This document shows positions 1-8,095 of a stretch of 64,000 nt of DNA, piece after piece (the first letter of the stretch is position 1; each line of letters opens with the position of its first letter). The notes under the pieces are model-generated. The model made no database searches. It was not told where the DNA came from and saw only the letters and a list, made by a program, of their open reading frames with translations. The DNA comes from Pseudomonas taiwanensis (GTDB lineage: Bacteria; Pseudomonadota; Gammaproteobacteria; Pseudomonadales; Pseudomonadaceae). The stretch lies in the NCBI RefSeq assembly GCF_013393345.1, contig NZ_QJRF01000030.1:248001-312000 (forward strand), written 5' to 3'. The translations under genes were made by a program, and so were the position numbers.

Positions 1-284
1 GCCATCAAATGGTCGAAAGCACGGTCAGCCAGTCGAGTCAGGTGCAGCAAGCGCTGGATAACATACTCAGCGCGGTTGGCGTGATCGTTGATCAGAACCA
101 GCAGATCGCCGCCGCCGTAGAGCAGCAGACCGCCGTGGCTCACGATATCGACATGAACATCGTCGAGATCAATCAGGCCGGCGAACTTACTGCTGAAGGT
201 GCCATGCAGACTGAGCAGGCTAGCCGCTATCTATCTGGTCAGGTGGCGCGGCTGAAGGAGCTTATAAGCGCATTTCGTGTCTGA
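1..284 (+). CDS. Methyl-accepting chemotaxis protein, C-terminal fragment
   Basis: The frame is open to the left edge, so only the last ~94 residues are seen. They form the heptad-rich cytoplasmic helix of a chemoreceptor: IAAAVEQQTAVAHDI followed by NIVEINQ is the usual descending helix of the signalling domain that contacts CheA/CheW, and the end ..LKELISAFRV is a typical Pseudomonas MCP C terminus. The ATG at 9 is internal, not the start. Ligand domain and membrane segments lie outside the window. It has no evident functional link with the catabolic genes to the right. Confidence 0.85.
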   Translation, partial: HQMVESTVSQSSQVQQALDNILSAVGVIVDQNQQIAAAVEQQTAVAHDIDMNIVEINQAGELTAEGAMQTEQASRYLSGQVARLKELISAFRV

Positions 285-950
285 TCTGATCGGCGGGCAT
301 CGTTTTATATCGCCCGAATGCCACTGAACCATTAGCCGTGACCGAGGGGTAGCGCAGTGACCTTTCGGCGACCGGTCTCGATCAGTGTCTCTTGCGTAGC
401 TTCGCGCAGCCTAGCTAGAGCGAGGCAGATGATCGAGCATCAACCAGCGGAGCGTTCTTCAGCCGACCAGGCCTATGGACGTTCCGCGCAAGCTCGCGCT
501 CATCCGGCGATAGTCTGCTCGATCTCCTTAATGAGGCGACAGCCGGCTGATTCATCCAACGCCTGAGGGGCTCCGGTCAAAGGCACTTCCTTTCCCGTAT
601 TGGCCTGCAAATGCTTTGTGCTATCCGAAGATTCGACAGCGAGGCTAAGTGAGCAGAGTTCTTAGCCAAGTCTCGGATCTAACTCGGAAACTTTCCGCAC
701 ATCTATCACTGGATGGCCCTCAGAGTTAATAGGCCACTGCTCTTATCTTCGTATGAACATGCAGAGATTCCGATACCTTTTTGGTATGAGGCGGCGGGAA
801 ATAAGGTATTGGAGATATCGAGCATCGCTGGATATCGTACTTCTAAGCGGCCCATAGATTGGTGCTGAGTTATAGACCATACCACATAGACGTACGGCCC
901 GTAGGTTCTGCGGCTTTCTTTAGTTATTGGCAAAAAATAAGAGAAATTTT
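285..950. other. Non-coding stretch upstream of the first O-demethylase
   Basis: No convincing gene: the short open frames here have no family resemblance and no ribosome site. The right half holds a 7-bp inverted repeat (GGCTAAG at 643-649, CTTAGCC at 661-667) and the ATACC-N5-GGTAT dyad at 773-787. The last 150 bases are AT-rich and should hold the promoter of the cassette that begins at 951. Confidence 0.6.
773..787. promoter_or_regulatory. Dyad ATACC-N5-GGTAT, copy 1
   Basis: Perfect 5-bp arms around TTTTT. The same dyad occurs at 27233-27247 and 34125-34139, each upstream of a catabolic gene. It fits the T-N11-A pattern of LysR-family boxes. Here it lies about 165 bp before the O-demethylase at 951. 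The assignment to a regulator is inference. Confidence 0.6.
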
Positions 951-2333
951 ATGACTAAGCATACAAAGACATTCGGTCCCAGCCCTGTAATTCCTGTCGA
1001 TGAACGGTCTGTCACTAGTCATATGGTGCATTTCGTATCCTATGCTTCCAATCCTATTCTTGCTGGCTTGCAGCCGCTTGAATACACCGGATGGAGAGAT
1101 GAATCTCTTTCTTGGCATGACTCTAGTTACATTCACGCAAATCTCAATCCCTCCCCGACTTACCGCTTCTGGGGGCCGGACTCTATTGAGTTTCTCAAGA
1201 AATACTGCGGGAATTCTTTTGAAAAGTTCCCAGTTGGATTCGCTAAGCACGGCATTATGCTGGACGAGCAAGGGCGGATCATGGTCGATGGTTTGCTGGT
1301 TCGCCGCGAAGAGGATTACATCACTTACTGGATGAATCCTTGGTTGCAATATTGCGTAGAAAATAGCGACCTTGACGTCCAGGGTGAGGATGTTACCGGC
1401 AAAGTGTTCATGTTCCAGTTGGGTGGTCCGACCTGCTTGCAGGTACTAGATGCAGCTAGTGGTGAGAACTTGCACGACATCAAATTCATTCACCATCGAA
1501 TGAGTAAGATTGCAGGTCGAGATGTAATGATCCTGCGCGTCGGTATGGCTGGCTCCCTGGCTTATGAGGTTCATGGGAATGTAGAGGATGCCATTCCTGT
1601 TTATGAACAGATTCTCAAGGCTGGCGTAAAGTACGGTTTGAAGCGATTGGGTACCCCCGCTTACAATATGACCCATTGGGAGAATGGATTCCCACAAGCC
1701 TATCTCGATTTCCCCCTTCCTTGGTTTGAGCACAAAGAATTTGCTGCATGGCTCCGTGAGCGCGAAATTGGGTTCCTCTGCGATCCCGAAATTGTTAAAG
1801 ATTCTTTGTCTGGCAGCGTCGGTCAAGATTTCGCAGCTCGTTACCGAAACCCGATTGAGTTGGGTTGGGGTAAGACCATTAATATGGATCATGAGTTTGT
1901 TGGAAAGAAGGCTATTGAAGAGCTAAAGGCAAAGTCATCGCGCCAGATGGTAACTCTTGAGTGGAATAAAGAGGATATCCTTGATATCCACCGCTCGCAA
2001 TTGGCCGATCCAGTCCCTTATAAAGATATTTCTAGTCCCGAAGATCTGGCATTTGGCGGTATCTATCCAGCCGATTGGGTTTTGAATGATAAGGGCGAGC
2101 AAGTAGGTGTCAGTAGCGGTCGGATGGTGTCCTGGTTCTATCGGGAAATGATTTCGCTCTGCTCCATTGATGAAGAGTACCTGAGCGAAGGCACCGAGGT
2201 CTGGGTTCTCTGGGGGGAGCCCGGTACTCGGCAGAAGAAAGTGCGCGCTAAAGTAGCTCGGTATCCCTACTTCAATGAATGCCGGAACCAGAAGGTAGAT
2301 ACCAGCCTGATCCCCGTTGGTACGATGGATTGA
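951..2333 (+). CDS. THF-dependent aromatic O-demethylase, LigM/DesA-like (GcvT fold)
   Basis: A 460-residue protein of the aminomethyltransferase (GcvT) fold, closest in motifs to LigM (vanillate/3-O-methylgallate) and DesA (syringate), which transfer an aryl methyl-ether methyl group to tetrahydrofolate. Visible family features: SWHDSSYIH near the N terminus, RVGMAGSLAYEVHG in the middle, GWGKTINMDHEFVGKKAIEE, then the C-terminal barrel with VTLEWN and EVWVLWGEPG. Length matches LigM. The ATG at 951 has AAGAGA seven bases upstream; a TTG at 927 is in frame but less likely. A strong terminator follows at 2400, so it may be transcribed apart from the genes after it. Codon use is AT-richer than in the paralogue at 51139. 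The exact substrate cannot be told from sequence. Confidence 0.8.
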   Translation: MTKHTKTFGPSPVIPVDERSVTSHMVHFVSYASNPILAGLQPLEYTGWRDESLSWHDSSYIHANLNPSPTYRFWGPDSIEFLKKYCGNSFEKFPVGFAKHGIMLDEQGRIMVDGLLVRREEDYITYWMNPWLQYCVENSDLDVQGEDVTGKVFMFQLGGPTCLQVLDAASGENLHDIKFIHHRMSKIAGRDVMILRVGMAGSLAYEVHGNVEDAIPVYEQILKAGVKYGLKRLGTPAYNMTHWENGFPQAYLDFPLPWFEHKEFAAWLREREIGFLCDPEIVKDSLSGSVGQDFAARYRNPIELGWGKTINMDHEFVGKKAIEELKAKSSRQMVTLEWNKEDILDIHRSQLADPVPYKDISSPEDLAFGGIYPADWVLNDKGEQVGVSSGRMVSWFYREMISLCSIDEEYLSEGTEVWVLWGEPGTRQKKVRAKVARYPYFNECRNQKVDTSLIPVGTMD

Positions 2334-2399
2334 TAGAGATACTCTGGTTCTAGGTCGAGTTGAATTCTAGGGTCAGAAGATCTTTATATGAAATCCAAG

Positions 2400-2426
2400 A
2401 CGGTGGCATTTATGCCACCGTTTTTC
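2400..2426 (+). terminator. Rho-independent terminator
   Basis: Perfect 9-bp stem ACGGTGGCA / TGCCACCGT (2400-2408, 2413-2421) with a four-base loop, followed by TTTTT. It lies between the O-demethylase and the epoxide hydrolase. Confidence 0.85.
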
Positions 2427-2494
2427 CAGCTGCGGGTTGTATTTCATTCCAATTATGTCTGCTTGCATATTGGAAGCTGTGGGGGGAGTTCTTC

Positions 2495-3649
2495 ATGAAT
2501 CCGACGCCCTATGAAATTTGCGTGCCTCAAGTAGTACTAAATGACTTGAAGCAACGGCTAATTGGCACTAGATGGATAGATGCGATTGAGGAGTCGCAAT
2601 GGTTATATGGTGCCGATATTGATGTTGTTAGAGAGTATATAAGCTACTGGCGTGACGATTTTGATTGGCGTAAGCAAGAAGCTATTCTGAATAGCTGGAA
2701 TCACTATACGTCAGAGATCGATGGTGTTGAGGTGCACTTCATACACCACAAAAGCCAATTTCCTAATGCTGTTCCTTTGCTGCTGCTGCATGGTTGGCCG
2801 AGTAGTTTTGTACAGCTCCTCCAACTGGCACAGCAAATCATTAATACAAATAGCGAAAGCCTCTCTTTCGATATTGTGATTCCATCGTTGCCAGGGTATG
2901 GCTTCTCAGGAAAGCCGGCAGTAAGTGGATATGGAACCAGGCGCGCAGCTCGTGCTTTGAATCTGTTGATGACTAGCGTTCTTGGTTATCAACGATATGG
3001 GGTTCGCGGGGGGGACATAGGGAAGCTGATTACAGACTGGTTGTGCAGTGATTATGCAGAGAGAGTAATAGGCGCGCATCTGGCAGAAATTATCATGCCT
3101 GGACCGTGTGAAGTGCCAGCTAATGCGTCGGAAGCAGAGGCGGAATATATCAAGAAAAATAACTTGGTATGGCAAGAAGAGATGTCCTACTGCCTCCAGC
3201 ATATGACAAAGCCTCAAACTCTTGCTTATGGGCTTAATGACTCGCCAGTGGGTTTGCTGGCATGGATTCTAGAGAAATTTCAACGTTGGGCCGGAGTGGA
3301 TGGGGATTTGTCTAGGCGATTTACCAAAGATGAGCTCCTGACCAATATCACTCTCTACTGGGTCACGCAGACGATAGCTTCATCTATACGAATCTATTAC
3401 GAATTCTGTAGGGAAGACTATTCCAGTCAGGATTGTAGAGCTGTCCCAGTCGCTTTCTATCATGGCTCCAAAGATATGTTTCCGAATGCACCGCGAGAGT
3501 GGGCTGACCGGTTTTATAACGTTGTCAGTTATTCCGTATGCGAATCTGGTGGACATTTCCTGGAGTGGGAGGAGCCGGTCTTGGTGGCTGAGGATTTGCG
3601 TGAATTCTTCTCCGGTTTGCGGAGTTCAGCTTTTTCTTTTGGCTCTTGA
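2495..3649 (+). CDS. Epoxide hydrolase (EHN / microsomal type, alpha/beta fold)
   Basis: A 384-residue alpha/beta hydrolase with the N-terminal epoxide hydrolase region (LKQRLIGTRWIDAIEES.. then YWRDDFDWRKQEAILNSW..). Catalytic features: HGWPSS oxyanion turn, nucleophile Asp in RGGDIGKLI, the ITLYWVTQTIASSIRIYYE stretch that supplies the epoxide-polarising Tyr, and the final His in ESGGHFLEWEEP. It should add water to an epoxide; substrate unknown. The ATG at 2495 follows GGGGGGAG; the longer open frame from 2360 runs through the terminator hairpin and is unlikely. It sits between the O-demethylase and purU, an unexpected place for this enzyme. Codon use is AT-rich like its neighbours. Confidence 0.85.
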   Translation: MNPTPYEICVPQVVLNDLKQRLIGTRWIDAIEESQWLYGADIDVVREYISYWRDDFDWRKQEAILNSWNHYTSEIDGVEVHFIHHKSQFPNAVPLLLLHGWPSSFVQLLQLAQQIINTNSESLSFDIVIPSLPGYGFSGKPAVSGYGTRRAARALNLLMTSVLGYQRYGVRGGDIGKLITDWLCSDYAERVIGAHLAEIIMPGPCEVPANASEAEAEYIKKNNLVWQEEMSYCLQHMTKPQTLAYGLNDSPVGLLAWILEKFQRWAGVDGDLSRRFTKDELLTNITLYWVTQTIASSIRIYYEFCREDYSSQDCRAVPVAFYHGSKDMFPNAPREWADRFYNVVSYSVCESGGHFLEWEEPVLVAEDLREFFSGLRSSAFSFGS

Positions 3650-3717
3650 ATGTAATCGCAGCTATGTGTGGGTAGGATGGCTGTGGTTCTGATAAAACAT
3701 AAAATTTAGGTGATTGC

Positions 3718-4593
3718 ATGACTTATAAATCTCAAGAATCAACTTTTATATTGAATGTTAGTTGCAAGGCCGGGACAGGAATTTTGGCGGCAATTTCTAC
3801 ATTCCTTGCAGACAGAGGTTGCTATATTTGTGCGGTTGAACAGTTTGATGATGAAACAACTGAAAAGTTCTTCATGCGCGCCGTGTTCAGGATGGAAAGC
3901 CAAGATATTTCCATTGGCCAGATGCGCGAAGAATTTGTTGAGGTTTCTGAAAAATATGGCATGACATGGCGGTTCTATGATGCCGTTGAGCCTGTTAAAA
4001 CGGTAATCATGGTTTCGAAGTTTGATCACTGCCTGAATGATCTGCTCTATCGCTACAAAAAAGGTGAGCTTAACTTGGAGATTGTTGCCGTCATCTCCAA
4101 TCATCAAGATCTGCGAGGTATGGTTGAGCGCGAAGGTATTCGATTTGTTCATCTGCCTGTTGATAAGGATAATAAACCTGCTCAAGAAGCTCGCTTGCTC
4201 GACATCGTTAGCGAAACTGATGCTGAGTTGGTAATTCTTGCGCGTTACATGCAAATTCTTTCCGACAATCTAAGTCGCGAATTGTCAGGTAAGTGCATTA
4301 ATATTCACCACTCGTTCCTGCCTGGATTCAAAGGTGCCCGCCCATACCATCAGGCTTTCGAGCGCGGAGTTAAGCTAATTGGCGCAACTGCTCATTATGT
4401 GACTTCCGATCTGGACGAGGGTCCAATTATCGAGCAAGTCGTGGCTCGAGTTGATCATAACTATAAGCCTGAGCAACTGGCACGTGTGGGTCGAGAGAAC
4501 GAGTGTTATGCATTGGCTTCGGCGGTCAAGTGGCATATCGAGCGCCGTGTCTTCTTGGACGACAATAAAACTGTTATTTTCCTTGGCAGTTAA
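3718..4593 (+). CDS. purU: Formyltetrahydrofolate deformylase
   Basis: PurU hydrolyses 10-formyl-THF to formate and THF, regenerating the cofactor. Residues ~5-80 form an ACT regulatory domain ([18 protein letters not shown]..) and ~85-285 the formyl-transferase fold with [18 protein letters not shown] and [11 protein letters not shown], which carry the Asn, His and Asp of the active site. The 291-residue length is normal. Start ATG 3718 has AGGTG upstream. folD follows after 14 bases, so the two are co-transcribed. In this context it would discharge the one-carbon unit collected by the LigM-like enzyme. A GC-rich paralogue is at 50220. Confidence 0.95.
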   Translation: MTYKSQESTFILNVSCKAGTGILAAISTFLADRGCYICAVEQFDDETTEKFFMRAVFRMESQDISIGQMREEFVEVSEKYGMTWRFYDAVEPVKTVIMVSKFDHCLNDLLYRYKKGELNLEIVAVISNHQDLRGMVEREGIRFVHLPVDKDNKPAQEARLLDIVSETDAELVILARYMQILSDNLSRELSGKCINIHHSFLPGFKGARPYHQAFERGVKLIGATAHYVTSDLDEGPIIEQVVARVDHNYKPEQLARVGRENECYALASAVKWHIERRVFLDDNKTVIFLGS

Positions 4594-4607
4594 GTTTTGA
4601 GGCGCAA

Positions 4608-5477
4608 ATGAAAGTCATTGATGGCAAGCTGTTTGCCGATAAATTATGCGCTTCACTCCAGGTTGAGATTGCGGCGCTAAAAGTATCGACTGGGCTCTAT
4701 CCAAGCATTGCAGTTGTATTGGTAGGAGATGATCCTGCGAGTCATGTTTATGTGCGTAATAAAGTGAGGCGCTGTGAAGAGGTTGGCATCCGCTCCCTAG
4801 AATACCGATTGCCTGTTACTACTGGACAGGCTGAGCTACTGGAGTTGATTGATAGCCTCAATAAGGACAGAGACGTTCATGGTGTTCTGGTTCAGTTGCC
4901 ACTTCCTCGTCAAATTGATGAAGAAGCGGTGATTGCAGCGATCGATCCAGCCAAGGATGTCGATGGCTTCCATATTGAGAACGTAGGTGCACTCTCTGTC
5001 GGCAAGGAGGGGATGATACCATGCACTCCTCTCGGGTCTTTGATGCTACTTGAGGACACCCTTGGGTCGCTGGATGGTTTACGTGCAGTAATTGTAGGGC
5101 GTTCTAATATCGTCGGAAAACCGATGGCTAGCCTGCTGCTGAAAAAAAATTGCACAGTTACCATCGCTCATTCAAAGTCCAAAGACTTGGCAGAGGTTTG
5201 CCGTCAGGCGGATATTTTAGTTGCTGCCGTTGGTCGCCCGAAGTTGATCAAGGCTGACTGGGTGAAACCGGGAGCTACGGTCATTGATGTCGGTATAAAT
5301 CGCATCGAAGAGGGTGGTAAAAGCTTGTTGTGCGGTGATGTTGACTATGACGGCGTGGCAGAAGTTGCGGGTGCGCTTACACCGGTTCCTGGTGGGGTTG
5401 GCCCGATGACAATTGCTTGCCTTATGTATAACACGCTTACCGCAGCAAAGAGACTTGCCAAGCCTCTTGGTGATTGA
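4608..5477 (+). CDS. folD: Bifunctional methylene-THF dehydrogenase / methenyl-THF cyclohydrolase
   Basis: FolD oxidises 5,10-methylene-THF to methenyl-THF (NADP) and hydrates it to 10-formyl-THF. Seen: [14 protein letters not shown] with the catalytic Lys, [35 protein letters not shown], the Rossmann motif [15 protein letters not shown], and the C-terminal [12 protein letters not shown]. The 289-residue length is standard. Between purU and folK, it would connect methylene-THF to the PurU substrate. The step from methyl-THF to methylene-THF (MetF) has no gene here. AT-rich codon use; GC-rich paralogue at 52454. Confidence 0.95.
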   Translation: MKVIDGKLFADKLCASLQVEIAALKVSTGLYPSIAVVLVGDDPASHVYVRNKVRRCEEVGIRSLEYRLPVTTGQAELLELIDSLNKDRDVHGVLVQLPLPRQIDEEAVIAAIDPAKDVDGFHIENVGALSVGKEGMIPCTPLGSLMLLEDTLGSLDGLRAVIVGRSNIVGKPMASLLLKKNCTVTIAHSKSKDLAEVCRQADILVAAVGRPKLIKADWVKPGATVIDVGINRIEEGGKSLLCGDVDYDGVAEVAGALTPVPGGVGPMTIACLMYNTLTAAKRLAKPLGD

Positions 5478-5485
5478 TCTATATA

Positions 5486-6022
5486 ATGACGGATGAATTG
5501 CATACCGTTTATTTAGGTCTTGGATCTAACGTCCTGCCATGGGAGTCTCTCTCTGCAGGATTGGACCGTCTTGAGGGGGTTTTTAATATTCTCGAGAGTT
5601 CATCAGTCTATTTTAGCGAGGCTGTAGGATTCGACGGTCCTCCTTTTTTGAATATGGTGGTCAAAGTCTTGACGGAGTTATCTCTCGCTCAAGTCGTTTC
5701 GAGTGTCCGTGCTATAGAAAGTGACTTTGGTCGTGCTAATAATGATCTTCTTAAGTGCTCTCGGCGCCTTGATATTGATATTTTGCTATTTGATGACTTG
5801 TGTGGATTATTCGGTCATGTGCATTTGCCTCGTCCGGGGATGGTTGAGAGCGCATATGTTTTGGCTCCAATGGCGGAACTGAGTCCTAATCTGGTGCATC
5901 AAGGCTCATCAAAGACGTATGAGGATTTGTGGCTGCTATATGGGCATGATTTGCCATTAATACAGAAAGTGAATTTTGAGTGGAATGGTAAAAGAATTTC
6001 CTGTGATAAATCTTACCTGTAA
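5486..6022 (+). CDS. folK: HPPK-like folate biosynthesis kinase
   Basis: 6-hydroxymethyl-7,8-dihydropterin pyrophosphokinase transfers pyrophosphate from ATP in folate synthesis. Visible: VYLGLGSNVLPWESLSAGL at the N terminus, FLNMVVKV, CSRRLDIDILLFDD (the Arg and the two Mg-binding Asp of the family) and LPRPGMVESAYVLAPMAEL. About 178 residues. I start it at ATG 5486, nine bases after the folD stop; a TTG at 5474 overlapping folD is also possible and no clear ribosome site decides. A cassette copy of folK beside a THF-consuming demethylase suggests it raises the folate pool; the housekeeping folK is presumably elsewhere. Confidence 0.85.
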   Translation: MTDELHTVYLGLGSNVLPWESLSAGLDRLEGVFNILESSSVYFSEAVGFDGPPFLNMVVKVLTELSLAQVVSSVRAIESDFGRANNDLLKCSRRLDIDILLFDDLCGLFGHVHLPRPGMVESAYVLAPMAELSPNLVHQGSSKTYEDLWLLYGHDLPLIQKVNFEWNGKRISCDKSYL

Positions 6023-6233
6023 ACACATTGCTGCTCGCCCATTTTTGACTTGGTAAGATGTTAGTGTTACTCCCTCGGTCATTCCAGTTCGCCACGAATA
6101 ATCATCGTCCGGCCTCAAGCTCGATTTGCCTAGCGCCGGTAGCCAATGGCTTTAGCAAGTGGTGAAAGGAGGCGCTGCGAAGGGTTGCGAACGGCCAAAA
6201 GCAGCCATAGAGCACCTACGAAGCTAGAAGCAT

Positions 6234-6938
6234 TTAGACTTGACTAGCCTCAAACTCCTCAAGCAGGTACAGGGCAGCTGCTCCGGCAAGATTCACACAG
6301 AAACCCGCCTCGCTAACTGTTGGGGGTGTGCTGCTTGAGGCTGCGCCATGAGCGTCACCAAGTCTATTCCTCATTTCGCCTATGCCCCAGATGATCGAAT
6401 TAAGCCCTTCGATAGTTTTCTCAACGGGCTGTCCTTTAACAACAATCCCAAGGGCGTCAATCGCTCTGCTAAATAGCTCTCTGTTATTTTCAGTGGGTTT
6501 TCCTCCGCGCTCCTCAATAATCCATTTAAGTGTTGTTTCAAGAAGGCTTCTTGCCGCCGTAATCGCTCCGCTTGGGTCTGTCACGCGGCGATGCAGAGCT
6601 TTTTCCCACTTATCTCGTATATTGTAGCTTGGAATCCGAATTAAGAGGTCGGTCAAAACGTCGTCAGCGGGTGTTGGTTGGCCGGAAAGCTCATTTAAAT
6701 GGCATTCGCCTTCAAATGTAAGTCCGCCATCAACTAGAATAAGGCTGTAAGACATATGACCGGACATGGAGTCTATTTGCGGAATAATTCTCGATATATA
6801 CCCTTGTTTGTGAGCATAAATAACCGCTTTCGCAATGGCTTGGAATTTATCTGGGTCGCCACTTGCATCTTTTTGGGGGGAGAATGATGTCGCTCCGGAC
6901 TTCACCTTTCGCAAAACTTCGTGTAGCAGCAAATTCAT
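6234..6938 (-). CDS. Abortive-infection C-terminal (Abi_C-like) domain protein
   Basis: A 234-residue protein with two parts. Residues ~15-85 look like a winged-helix unit ending in YSLILVDGGLTFEGECHLNE. The C-terminal half, DPSGAITAARSLLETTLKWIIEERGG.. to ..GIGEMRNRLGDAHG.., matches the pattern of the Abi_C domain (helical, with RN..GDAHG), found in phage-defence proteins. The ATG at 6938 starts MNLLLHEVLRKVKSG; an in-frame upstream ATG at 7052 would add 38 residues. Leftward, downstream of the gene at 7154-7840 and next to the Gabija pair. The defence role is inferred; catalytic activity is not apparent. Confidence 0.6.
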   Translation of the reverse strand: MNLLLHEVLRKVKSGATSFSPQKDASGDPDKFQAIAKAVIYAHKQGYISRIIPQIDSMSGHMSYSLILVDGGLTFEGECHLNELSGQPTPADDVLTDLLIRIPSYNIRDKWEKALHRRVTDPSGAITAARSLLETTLKWIIEERGGKPTENNRELFSRAIDALGIVVKGQPVEKTIEGLNSIIWGIGEMRNRLGDAHGAASSSTPPTVSEAGFCVNLAGAAALYLLEEFEASQV

Positions 6939-7153
6939 GGTCGTCGCCCCTGTATCTCTTGTGGTTTTTAGCTCGATCAATCTGTGTGGCTGCTTCGCAA
7001 TCTCTGTCGGCAGCCGACTGATTGAAGTACGACTGTGGCCGTGAACTCGCATGCTTAATGGCTAGCGAGAGGATCGCTACGTTTCTCCAATGCAGACAGT
7101 GACAGCTAAATCTATAGGGTCAGTGTTCACTACTCTGTAAGCCACAATCGAAG

Positions 7154-7840
7154 CTACAGACCCAGGCTTTTCTTGAGAAGGTCACCGAAAATTGGCCAAA
7201 TTACAGGCTGAACAGCCGTCCATGCTGGCCCGCAGACTTTTTCAAGTAATCTCTTAGCTTCTTTTCCGTTACCTTCGCTCGCCTCCGCTATGGCGGAAAC
7301 TAAAATTTCGCGCTGCTCTATTGAAACCACTTCCCCCTGTTTCTCCAGTATCGCAACCAATCTCACTAGAATGTCACTATCCGTACCGGAAACGGAGTCC
7401 ATCCTTTGCACTACGCTACCGCCTGTGGCGAGTTGTAAATTGGAAAATTGGCCGCCAGAAATGTGTACATTGTTTATGATTCGCTGAACCTTGCTTGGGC
7501 GATTAGTTGACTGCCTAGCAGTCTTGTATCCTAGTTCTGTGAGGCCTGCGTATTCTCGCTTGCTATAGCCGCCAATAATAATGAGCCTATCACCAGGCTC
7601 ATTCTTGTATGCCTCATAAGGCCCGGTATTAATTAGATTCTTTTTTTCAAGATCTGAAAGGGCAATATCGAAATCAACTTGTGTGATATCGTCCCCTGCA
7701 CAAATAGCCTTGGCGAGATCAGATACTTTAGGGCCTTCATATCCGGAGTTCAGGTGATCAGCATTCAGGTTTCGATCTGAAAAATCTGCTAGAAGCGTGC
7801 CAAGAATTTGTTTTTCAGCTTCATCTAAACGTACGGTCAT
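7154..7840 (-). CDS. Uncharacterised protein with winged-helix N terminus and helical C terminus
   Basis: A 228-residue protein I cannot name. Residues 1-110 resemble a winged-helix domain (EKQILGTLLADF.., DFDIALSDLEKKNLINTG, ending YAGLTELGYKTA). A short glycine-rich segment NVHISGGQFSNLQLATGG follows, then helices (SDILVRLVAILEKQGEVV.. EGNGKEAKRLLEKVCG) and a hydrophobic tail AVQPVIWPIFGDLLKKSL that may insert in or lie on a membrane. Start ATG 7840 has AAGGAA upstream. It runs in the same direction as the Abi_C-like gene after it, probably as one transcript, and away from gajA. Sensor or effector in defence is a guess from place and layout. Confidence 0.7.
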   Translation of the reverse strand: MTVRLDEAEKQILGTLLADFSDRNLNADHLNSGYEGPKVSDLAKAICAGDDITQVDFDIALSDLEKKNLINTGPYEAYKNEPGDRLIIIGGYSKREYAGLTELGYKTARQSTNRPSKVQRIINNVHISGGQFSNLQLATGGSVVQRMDSVSGTDSDILVRLVAILEKQGEVVSIEQREILVSAIAEASEGNGKEAKRLLEKVCGPAWTAVQPVIWPIFGDLLKKSLGL

Positions 7841-8095
7841 ACTAATTCCTTGTAAATAAAAAACTTAATCTTGAGTTATTCAAATAATTGACACTCTTGA
7901 CAGCCTATCATCTTTTGTCGCTGACCAGCATGGCTGGCCAGAGGATAAATTGTTCACGTTGAGCAATGCGCGTCAGAGGTTGGAGATATGGACTATCGAT
8001 CTTCAGGACCAGCCACCATTACAATGCTGCTGAGGGGGGCTCGCTGGAACGAGCTTCGACTCTGATCAGAAACTCAAGGATGGAGGCAACCCAGC

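Noticed and set aside
357-933. Small open frames on both strands upstream of the first O-demethylase
   Set aside because: No ribosome site, no recognisable family, and they cross the operator region.
927-950. TTG start adding eight residues to the first O-demethylase
   Set aside because: The ATG at 951 has a good ribosome site and the extra residues lack family similarity.
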